Source: Bacillota bacterium (GTDB lineage: Bacteria; Bacillota; Clostridia; Christensenellales; Aristaeellaceae). From it: DNA of 40,606 nt. Position 1 is the first letter of the stretch. Each line of letters starts with the position of its first letter. Below are positions 25,164-31,348 of the stretch, in pieces. A program made the position numbers and the translations under genes. The DNA is taken from assembly GCA_023411395.1 (NCBI GenBank), contig JAEYOV010000065.1:1-40606 (forward strand), given 5' to 3'. The notes below the pieces were generated by a model. That model ran no database searches. It saw only the letters and a program-made list of their open reading frames with translations, and was not told where the DNA came from.

Positions 25164-25210
25164 GCGATGCCGGGAGAACAAAATCCTGTTCTCCCGGCAT
25201 CGCATTTTTG
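25164..25210 (+). terminator. Strong intrinsic terminator
   Basis: A perfect 17-bp GC-rich stem (25164-25180 with 25187-25203), a six-base loop and ATTTTTG after it lie downstream of the membrane HTH gene and upstream of the TetR promoter. Confidence 0.9.
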
Positions 25211-25242
25211 CCTACGTGCGTGCAATGATCTGCATATCCCCC

Positions 25243-25270
25243 TTGACAGCGGCATATTCTGTCGTATAAT
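25243..25270 (+). promoter_or_regulatory. Promoter of the TetR-type gene
   Basis: TTGACA (25243-25248), 16 bases and TATAAT (25265-25270). Expected start near 25277, just before the palindrome at 25280. Confidence 0.75.
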
Positions 25271-25279
25271 GGAATTAAA

Positions 25280-25293
25280 TAACCGGTCGGTTA
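25280..25293. promoter_or_regulatory. Putative TetR operator (autoregulatory)
   Basis: TAACCGGTCGGTTA is a perfect inverted repeat (6+2+6) placed at the transcription start of the TetR-type gene. Read on the other strand it is TAACCGACCGGTTA, matching 12 of 14 bases of a site at 26108-26121 in front of the radical SAM gene. A bound dimer here would block its own promoter. Confidence 0.7.
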
Positions 25294-25313
25294 AAAAAGG
25301 AGGGGCCAGGGGA

Positions 25314-26039
25314 TTGGAAATCCAGGAAAGAGAAGAATCGAAAGCCAGAATCGTCCGCGCCAGCATACAACTTTTTTCCAGCAAAGGGTACGATGCCGCC
25401 AGCATCAATGAAATCGCCGAGGCGGCGGAGGTCAACAAAGCGCTGATCTACTACTATTTCAAAAGCAAGGAGGGCATTTTGGACCATCTCATCAGCTCGC
25501 TGATGGACGATTTTTCAGCCATTGCCATGCAGTTTGTGAATACCTCCATCGTTAAGATGATCAAGGATGGCCGTCTGGATATTGAGGCGGACCGCATGCG
25601 TTTTTCCAGCCAGGAGGCCATTGCATTTTTTATTGAAAGCTGCCATACGTTTTATACCAGAGTGTTTGATTATATGCTGGAACAAAGGAGCATCATCCGG
25701 ATCATGATGCTGGAATCCCTGAAGAACGGAAAGCACCACAACGCCTTGTTCCGCTTTCTGGCGCTTTTGCAGGGCAGTATGGAGAATCCCCTGTTCAAAA
25801 CCATCTGGGAGGCTGACCGTGATTTGCAGTATTCTCAGAATACGGTGCTGTTCAAATTCTTCTTCTCCCTGATCCCCCTGGTCAGCACGGCCGTTTACTA
25901 TGACGACTACCGGAAGATGACGGGTATGGGCGAGCAGCAATTTCGGGAAGGGCTCACGCATGCCTACAGCATCCTCATCAAATCCGTGGTATCCGGGACG
26001 GAAATCCTGTTTCAAGACCAAGTCACGGACGGCAAGTAA
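25314..26039 (+). CDS. TetR/AcrR-family transcriptional regulator
   Basis: The protein has about 241 residues. The N-terminal HTH reads IVRASIQLFSSKGYDAASINEIAEAAEVNKALIYYYFKSKEGIL in family style (split here as IVRASIQLFSSKGYDAAS and INEIAEAAEVNKALIYYYF). The rest is the helical ligand-binding and dimer domain, for which no ligand is evident. The start is taken as TTG 25314, nine bases after AAGGAGGGG; the longer frame to 25158 would run through the terminator, promoter and operator. Matching palindromes at its own start and before the next gene imply that it represses both itself and the radical SAM gene. Confidence 0.9.
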   Translation: MEIQEREESKARIVRASIQLFSSKGYDAASINEIAEAAEVNKALIYYYFKSKEGILDHLISSLMDDFSAIAMQFVNTSIVKMIKDGRLDIEADRMRFSSQEAIAFFIESCHTFYTRVFDYMLEQRSIIRIMMLESLKNGKHHNALFRFLALLQGSMENPLFKTIWEADRDLQYSQNTVLFKFFFSLIPLVSTAVYYDDYRKMTGMGEQQFREGLTHAYSILIKSVVSGTEILFQDQVTDGK

Positions 26040-26101
26040 CCGCAGGGGTTTCCGGCGCCTCCCGGGATTTGTGGGGGATGCCTGAAACCTTCTTTTTCCC
26101 C

Positions 26102-26130
26102 TTGAGTTAACTGACCGTTTAGTCAACAAT
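26102..26130 (+). promoter_or_regulatory. Promoter/operator region of the radical SAM gene
   Basis: A weak TTGAGT (26102-26107) / AACAAT (26125-26130) pair with a 17-base spacer flanks TAACTGACCGTTTA (26108-26121), which resembles the TetR gene's own operator at 12 of 14 positions. The site fills the spacer, the expected place for a repressor. Confidence 0.55.
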
Positions 26131-26192
26131 CAGCGCGCCATTGCGCCTGCTGTTGAAAATACACGAACTCAAAACGACAAGGAGGATGCCCG

Positions 26193-27527
26193 ATGAAAAA
26201 AACACGTGCCGCCCTGGTAGACCTGCTCATGCACTATCTGGCCAACGATCCCATGAAGCGTCTGCCGGCCATGCTAAGCGCGGCGCAGAGGCTTGACCGG
26301 AAAAAGCTGCACGCCTCGCAGATTGCGGCCTTGCGGGAGGTGCTGCTGGCACCGGACAGCATCTGGCGTGGGTTTGTGGAAAGCCTTTTTGCACAGGTGG
26401 ATTTGAGGCCGCTGCAAATACTGGTCAAAAGCTTTCTGATCAACGCCAACCTGGAAACGGGGCCCAGGGCCCAGGCTTTGGAGGCGGAGTACGGCTGCAA
26501 CATTCCCTGGGCCATCCTGATGGACCCCACCAGCGCCTGCAACCTTCACTGCACCGGCTGCTGGGCGGCGCAGTACGGCGGCAAAAACAATCTGTCCTAC
26601 GAAACGCTGGATGACATCTGCCGCCAGGGCAAGGAACTGGGGGTTTATTTCTACATTTTTTCCGGCGGCGAGCCCCTGATGCGCAAACGGGACATTCTCC
26701 GGCTGTGCCGGGAGCATGAGGATTGCTACTTCTTTGCCTTCACCAACGGAACGCTGGTGGACGATGCATTCTGCCAGGCGCTTTTGCAGGCAGGGAATTT
26801 TGCGCTGGCATTTTCCATTGAAGGGGACGAACAGGCCACCGATATGCGGCGGGGGGAGGGCACCTACCGCAAGGTGATCGCCGCCATGGAGCGCATGCGG
26901 GCGCATAGGCTTTTGTTTGGATATTCCACATGCTATCACCGCTATAATACTAAAAGCGTGGGTTCCGACGCGTTTGTGGATGATATGATCGCCAGGGGCT
27001 GCCGGTTCGCCTGGAATTTTACCTATATGCCCGTAGGCAAGGATGCGGCAGCCGACCTTCTGGCAACGCCGGAGCAGCGGGCGTACATGTACCGGCGGGT
27101 TCGGGAGATCCGGAAGACAAAGCCTATTTTCGCCATGGACTTTTGGAACGACGGGGAATACACCCAGGGCTGCATCGCAGGCGGACGGCGGTATCTGCAC
27201 ATCAACGCCGCCGGAGATGTGGAGCCCTGCGCGTTCATTCATTACGCCAATGTAAACATCCACGATACTTCTCTGCTGGACGCGCTCCGTTCCCCCCTTT
27301 TTATGGCTTACCGCAAAGGACAGCCCTTCAACGAAAATCATCTGCGTCCCTGCCCGCTGCTGGATAACCCCCACGCGCTGCGCGCCATGGTGGAAACCTC
27401 CAAAGCGAAATCCACCGACATGGAAGCCCCGGAGCAGGTGGAAGCCCTTTGTGAAAAGACCGCCCCCGCGGCAATGGCATGGGCCCCGGTGGCCGATGCG
27501 CTGTGGCAAAAAGGAGCGGAGGGATAA
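26193..27527 (+). CDS. Radical SAM protein with SPASM-like C-terminal cysteines
   Basis: The protein has 444 residues. The [4Fe-4S]/SAM motif CNLHCTGC (Cys116, 120, 123) opens a radical SAM barrel, with IFSGGEPLM as the glycine-rich SAM contact. The C-terminal third has further cysteines (YTQGCIAG, VEPCAF, LRPCPLLDNP) in a layout like the twitch/SPASM domains of peptide- or cofactor-modifying enzymes. About 100 residues of helical sequence precede the barrel. No precursor peptide or recognisable substrate gene is next to it, so the reaction is unknown. It has an AAGGAGG site and probably answers to the TetR regulator just upstream. Confidence 0.88.
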   Translation: MKKTRAALVDLLMHYLANDPMKRLPAMLSAAQRLDRKKLHASQIAALREVLLAPDSIWRGFVESLFAQVDLRPLQILVKSFLINANLETGPRAQALEAEYGCNIPWAILMDPTSACNLHCTGCWAAQYGGKNNLSYETLDDICRQGKELGVYFYIFSGGEPLMRKRDILRLCREHEDCYFFAFTNGTLVDDAFCQALLQAGNFALAFSIEGDEQATDMRRGEGTYRKVIAAMERMRAHRLLFGYSTCYHRYNTKSVGSDAFVDDMIARGCRFAWNFTYMPVGKDAAADLLATPEQRAYMYRRVREIRKTKPIFAMDFWNDGEYTQGCIAGGRRYLHINAAGDVEPCAFIHYANVNIHDTSLLDALRSPLFMAYRKGQPFNENHLRPCPLLDNPHALRAMVETSKAKSTDMEAPEQVEALCEKTAPAAMAWAPVADALWQKGAEG

Positions 27528-27613
27528 AGGCATCCTCCGGCACAATGCGTTCCCTTCCGTGCCAGGCGGCCTTGAAGGTTTTTATGATTTGGGCACGGAC
27601 CCCATCCAATAGT

Positions 27614-27650
27614 AAAGGCTGTCCGCGATTTTGGGAACAGCCTTTTTGTG
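27614..27650. terminator. Terminator between convergent genes
   Basis: A 9-bp stem (27614-27622 with 27637-27645) ends in TTTTT on the plus strand; it serves the radical SAM gene and possibly the opposing gene. The sequence 27528-27613 before it shows no gene. Confidence 0.7.
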
Positions 27651-27652
27651 TA

Positions 27653-28570
27653 TCAGGCGCTGATATCGTTTTCCGGGGCCGCCGGTTTGCCCGGCTTGGG
27701 CACGTGGTACTCGCATCCCGGATCATACCGCACAGACGGGGGAGGCGTCTCCAGCACTTCCGGATGGTTCAGGCAATGGAGCATGGTGGCAAACAGCCGC
27801 GCGTACATGGCGCCGGCGCAAACCCGCTCGTCGGCGGTAACCCCAACCGGCAGCACGCGCCTGCGCCCGATCTTTCCATCGGGCGCCATGCCTACCTTGC
27901 GTTCCACAGTGCCCATGCTCACGAACATGCTGCTGTTGCCAAAATTATAAATATGGTGGTACACAGAATGCATGCCGATGGACGCCATGTTGGTGATCCA
28001 CAGCCCCGCATGGAAAGGGCTGAGATCAATCAGCACTTTGGGCAGAAGCCCGTAGCGGTCCATAAGCTTGACCAGTCCCATGACGGCATTGGGCAATACG
28101 GGCATTGAAAGCATGAATCTGGCAAATTTCATGGTGCCATTGCTTTCCTCCATGGGCCGGTTGGCGGCAACCGCCACGTTCACCCGCTGCGCCACATCAT
28201 AGATGGTGTCCGTGGGGTCAAAGAACAGCTTGATGGTGGTTTCCTCAATGGTATCATCCTTTGTGTCCCGCAAAAGCGCGAAGGAAACGGACAGCTCCTT
28301 CCGGGAATAAAGCTGCTTGTTCATGATGAAGCGGTTGATCTCGGGAAATTGGGAGACGCAGCGCACATAGGCTGCGATGATCAACTGCATGAAGGTGATC
28401 TTGTGGCCCTTGGCGGACTGATCGGCAATATACCGGGCGAGGATTTCATAATCCAGTTCCTGCTGCAAAAACACCTGGGCGTCGCAGCGCTGCGGCATGA
28501 AATAGGGGGTCGCCTGGATGATGGGGTCCTTATGCTTGAATCTGCGCCCCTCCGGCCGGAATCCGAACAT
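27653..28570 (-). CDS. Stand-alone E2-type acyltransferase-like protein, active site altered
   Basis: The protein has 305 residues. The fold is that of the 2-oxoacid dehydrogenase acyltransferase/chloramphenicol acetyltransferase catalytic domain: KITFMQLIIAAYVRCVSQFPEINRFI early and the usual MGTVERKVG...RRVLPVGVTADERVCAG late. There is no lipoyl or E3-binding domain. In the family's active-site motif DHRVxDG, this protein has DERVCAG (247-253), so the catalytic His is Glu248 and the Asp is Ala252. It may be a non-catalytic relative or use other chemistry. The start at 28570 follows GGAAGGA; the longer frame to 28825 runs through the promoter. It is expressed from its own promoter, divergent from metA. 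Confidence 0.83.
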   Translation of the reverse strand: MFGFRPEGRRFKHKDPIIQATPYFMPQRCDAQVFLQQELDYEILARYIADQSAKGHKITFMQLIIAAYVRCVSQFPEINRFIMNKQLYSRKELSVSFALLRDTKDDTIEETTIKLFFDPTDTIYDVAQRVNVAVAANRPMEESNGTMKFARFMLSMPVLPNAVMGLVKLMDRYGLLPKVLIDLSPFHAGLWITNMASIGMHSVYHHIYNFGNSSMFVSMGTVERKVGMAPDGKIGRRRVLPVGVTADERVCAGAMYARLFATMLHCLNHPEVLETPPPSVRYDPGCEYHVPKPGKPAAPENDISA

Positions 28571-28702
28571 GCGATCCTTCCTTTCCGTTTTGAACTTTTC
28601 GGAACCGGGCGGCAAGCTTTGATGATAGCGAAATGAATAAAACAAACAACGGCTCAGGCACATGAAGCGCCAGAGCTTTCCGTCACTATGCCGCACAACG
28701 CT

Positions 28703-28731
28703 ATTGTATCCTGTCGCGCCAGCTACGTCAA
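28703..28731 (-). promoter_or_regulatory. Promoter of the E2-like gene
   Basis: On the minus strand TTGACG (28731-28726), 17 bases and TACAAT (28708-28703). Transcription would start near 28696, leaving a leader of about 125 bases in which I see no clear structure. Confidence 0.7.
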
Positions 28732-28788
28732 TGACAAATGGAAGCAGAACCTGGCATAAAGCTTGTGCTTTCAATGAAAGATAGATTA

Positions 28789-28817
28789 TTGACAACTTTA
28801 CTAGGAAATGATACAAT
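28789..28817 (+). promoter_or_regulatory. Promoter of the methionine operon
   Basis: TTGACA (28789-28794), 17 bases and TACAAT (28812-28817), about 80 bases before metA and back-to-back with the E2-like promoter. No SAM riboswitch or T-box fits in the short leader. Confidence 0.75.
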
Positions 28818-28833
28818 TCCTCCATGCCGAAAG

Positions 28834-28866
28834 GCCATCCCTTTTCCCGGGATGGCTTTTTTGAAA
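28834..28866 (+). promoter_or_regulatory. Terminator-like hairpin in the metA leader
   Basis: GCCATCCC and GGGATGGC form an 8-bp stem (roughly 28837-28844 and 28852-28859) extended by A-T pairs and followed by six T, between the metA promoter and its ribosome binding site. It begins only about ten bases after the predicted transcription start, so it may be an attenuator or a 5' stabilising hairpin. Confidence 0.6.
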
Positions 28867-28896
28867 AAATGCCCCCGGGACAAGGAGGTCCTGCGT

Positions 28897-29829
28897 ATGC
28901 CTGTAAAAATTCCCGATGCCCTTCCGGCTACCAGAATCCTCACGCAGGAAAACATATTCGTGATGACGGAAAAGCGGTCCGCCTCGCAGGACATACGGCC
29001 GCTTCATATTGCGATCCTCAACCTGATGCCCACCAAGGAGGATACGGAGACGCAGCTTTTGCGCCTGATCGGGAATACGCCCTTGCAGGTGGAGATCACG
29101 CTTTTGCATACGGAAAGCTACAATTCCCGCAACGTGGACTACCAGCATCTGTCCGCCTTCTACCGTACCTTTGCCGATGTGAAAAACGAATATTTCGACG
29201 GTGTGATCATTACCGGCGCGCCGGTGGAAAAGCTGGATTTTGAGGACGTGCACTACTGGCAGGAACTGCAAAACATCATGGCCTGGGCCGACGAGCGTTC
29301 TTTCAGTACGCTGTTCATCTGCTGGGCGGCCCAGGCGGGGCTCCATTACCACTACGGCATCCACAAAAAACACCTGCCCAAGAAGATGTTCGGCGTGTTC
29401 CCCCACAAGGTGCTGAAAAAGGATTCCAAGCTGGTGCGGGGGTTTGACGATGTGTTCCATATTCCCGTCAGCCGCCACACGGGGCTTGTGGAAGAGGAGG
29501 TTCTGGCCAACTCCGACCTTCACGTTCTGGCAGCCTCGGAAGAATCGGGCATGGGCCTGATCGCAAGCCAAGACGGGCGGCGGGTGTTTGCCACCGGACA
29601 CAGCGAATACAATGCCAATACCTTGGCCAACGAATATTTCCGCGATGTCAACAAGGGCCTGGAGATACAGGTGCCCAAATATTATTTCCCCCAGGATGAC
29701 CCGAAGAATGAACCCGTCGTCCGCTGGCGCAGCCATGCAAATTTGCTGTTTGCCAACTGGCTGAATTATTTCGTCTATCAGGAGACGCCTTACGAGCTGA
29801 ACGACCTGGCCTTCAAAAGGGGGCGGTAA
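28897..29829 (+). CDS. metA: Homoserine O-acetyltransferase (MetA type)
   Basis: The protein has 310 residues, the usual MetA length. It acylates homoserine, the first committed step to methionine. The catalytic Cys142 is in FICWAAQAGLHYHYG, and a His-containing block HSEYNANTL follows. Position 111, which in characterised members separates acetyl-CoA users (Glu) from succinyl-CoA users (Gly), is Glu here (GAPVEKLDF), so acetyl transfer is expected. The start is fixed by AAGGAGG before ATG 28897. It is the first gene of a metA-metF-metH run and its stop is followed at once by metF. Confidence 0.95.
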   Translation: MPVKIPDALPATRILTQENIFVMTEKRSASQDIRPLHIAILNLMPTKEDTETQLLRLIGNTPLQVEITLLHTESYNSRNVDYQHLSAFYRTFADVKNEYFDGVIITGAPVEKLDFEDVHYWQELQNIMAWADERSFSTLFICWAAQAGLHYHYGIHKKHLPKKMFGVFPHKVLKKDSKLVRGFDDVFHIPVSRHTGLVEEEVLANSDLHVLAASEESGMGLIASQDGRRVFATGHSEYNANTLANEYFRDVNKGLEIQVPKYYFPQDDPKNEPVVRWRSHANLLFANWLNYFVYQETPYELNDLAFKRGR

Positions 29830-29832
29830 TGG

Positions 29833-30699
29833 ATGCGGATTCCTTCCCTGCTCAGGGACGGCCGGGTGCATATTTCCTGCGAAATTTTCCCGCCCAAGGA
29901 GTTTTCGGGTCTTACCCAGGCGGTGAACGTAGCCAGGGAGATTGCCAATCTTTCCCCCGCCTTTGTCAGCGTCACCTATGGCGCGGCGGGGAACACCGCC
30001 GCCCACACGCTGGAAATCGCCCGGGCGGTGAAGGAGGCCGGCTGTACGCCGCTGTACCACCTGACCTGCGCCGCCTCCACCATGGATCAAATCCGTCAGC
30101 GGCTCGAATCGCTTGCGGCGGAGGGCATTGAAAACATTCTGGCGCTTCGGGGGGATATCCCCGAGGGCATGATCTTCCCCGGTCCCAGGCAGTACCACAA
30201 TGCTTCCGATCTGGTTGCACAGGTGAGAGAGTTCGGCGGCTTCTCCGTCGGCGCGGCCTGCTATCCCGAAGGCCATCCCGAATCGCCCTCCAAGGACAAA
30301 GATTTGGACAATCTTCGCCGCAAGGTGGACGCAGGGGTAGACTTTTTGACGACACAACTGTTTTTTGACAACAATGTCCTTTACAACTTTCTTTACCGGG
30401 CGCTGCAAAAGGGCATTTCCGTCCCCGTAGCGGCGGGGATCATGCCGGTGGTAAACGCCGGCCAGATCAAGCGCATGTGTTCCCTTTCAGGCGCATCGCT
30501 GCCCCCCCGCTTTGTTGCTATCGTTGACCGGTTTTCCCAGAATCCCAAGGCCATGCGCCAGGCGGGCATCGCCTTTGCCACCGAGCAGATCATTGACCTC
30601 ATCGCCAACGGCGTGAACAACATTCACATTTACACCATGAACCGCCCGCAAATCGCCGCGGCCATCTTCCAAAACCTGTCGGACATCGTGGGTGAATAG
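29833..30699 (+). CDS. metF: Methylenetetrahydrofolate reductase
   Basis: The protein has 288 residues, the length of the bacterial FAD-dependent TIM-barrel enzyme. It makes 5-methyltetrahydrofolate, the methyl donor for MetH. Typical segments are SCEIFPPK near the N-terminus, FVSVTYGAAGN, LALRGD, and FLTTQLFFDN. It starts three bases after the metA stop; an overlapping ATG at 29829 is in another frame. Adjacent to the MetH genes, so donor and acceptor enzymes are made together. Confidence 0.96.
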   Translation: MRIPSLLRDGRVHISCEIFPPKEFSGLTQAVNVAREIANLSPAFVSVTYGAAGNTAAHTLEIARAVKEAGCTPLYHLTCAASTMDQIRQRLESLAAEGIENILALRGDIPEGMIFPGPRQYHNASDLVAQVREFGGFSVGAACYPEGHPESPSKDKDLDNLRRKVDAGVDFLTTQLFFDNNVLYNFLYRALQKGISVPVAAGIMPVVNAGQIKRMCSLSGASLPPRFVAIVDRFSQNPKAMRQAGIAFATEQIIDLIANGVNNIHIYTMNRPQIAAAIFQNLSDIVGE

Positions 30700-30701
30700 G
30701 C

Positions 30702-31346
30702 ATGGGGGAGGAAATCAGCCGCAAGACCGTTGCCAAATACTTGGGCTACCGGGGACAGAGCCTGGATGCGCCCACCGCCGCCCTGGTGGAGGAAGCCATC
30801 GGGGAATTGTCGTCCCTTACGCCCCGCCATGTGCTCAGGCGTTTCACGCTTTCCATATCGGAGAATACGGCCGTCATCGGGAGCCTGGTGATGGAAAGCA
30901 AAAGCCTGGCGGCCCACTTGGCAGGCTGCCGGGAGGCGGTTTTGCTGGCGGCCACCCTGGGGGTTCAGGCGGACCAAATGATCCGCCGGGCTTCCGTCGC
31001 CCACATGAGCCGGGCGGTGGTATTACAGGCATGCGCCGCGGCCAGGCTGGAATCATACCTCAATACAACGTGCGAAGCCCTGGCCCATGAGCTTCAAAAG
31101 GAAGACCTGTACCTGACACCACGGTTCAGCCCCGGCTACGGTGACTTGGCCCTGGATGTTCAAGGAGAGCTATTGGCCCTGCTGGATGCCGGAAAGCGAA
31201 TCGGCCTGGGTCTTACGGCGGAACATATGCTCACACCCATCAAATCGGTGACGGCCATCCTGGGCCTGTCGCCGGAGAAGCAAACCGCCTGTTATCAGGT
31301 GTGCCAAAGGTGCCCTCACTCTGCCTGCCCCTTCCGGGAGGAATGA
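30702..31346 (+). CDS. Separate MetH activation (SAM-binding) subunit
   Basis: The protein has 214 residues. The C-terminal part matches the activation domain of B12-dependent methionine synthase: RFSPGYGDLALDVQ and GLGLTAEHMLTPIKSVTAILGLS. In E. coli MetH this is the last domain of one chain. Here, as in some other bacteria, it is a free protein, and the metH gene after it lacks the domain. It would rebind oxidised cob(II)alamin MetH and deliver a methyl group from SAM. Four cysteines sit at the end (CYQVCQRCPHSAC). It is two bases after metF and overlaps the metH start region. Confidence 0.92.
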   Translation: MGEEISRKTVAKYLGYRGQSLDAPTAALVEEAIGELSSLTPRHVLRRFTLSISENTAVIGSLVMESKSLAAHLAGCREAVLLAATLGVQADQMIRRASVAHMSRAVVLQACAAARLESYLNTTCEALAHELQKEDLYLTPRFSPGYGDLALDVQGELLALLDAGKRIGLGLTAEHMLTPIKSVTAILGLSPEKQTACYQVCQRCPHSACPFREE

Positions 31347-31348
31347 AG

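Noticed and set aside
26040..26192. Precursor peptide gene before the radical SAM enzyme
   Set aside because: The gap holds the promoter/operator and leader only; no short frame with a ribosome binding site is seen.
28818..28896. SAM riboswitch or methionine T-box before metA
   Set aside because: The leader is about 75 bases and shows neither the SAM-I core nor a GGGTGGNACCGCG box.
28824..29243. Leader peptide or small gene starting MPKGHPF overlapping metA
   Set aside because: It runs far into metA in another frame, has no ribosome binding site and no excess of Met codons as an attenuation peptide would.
28801..30408. Minus-strand open frame of 535 codons across metA and metF
   Set aside because: Both genes on the plus strand have clear catalytic residues; the antisense frame is a by-product of GC-rich third codon positions.
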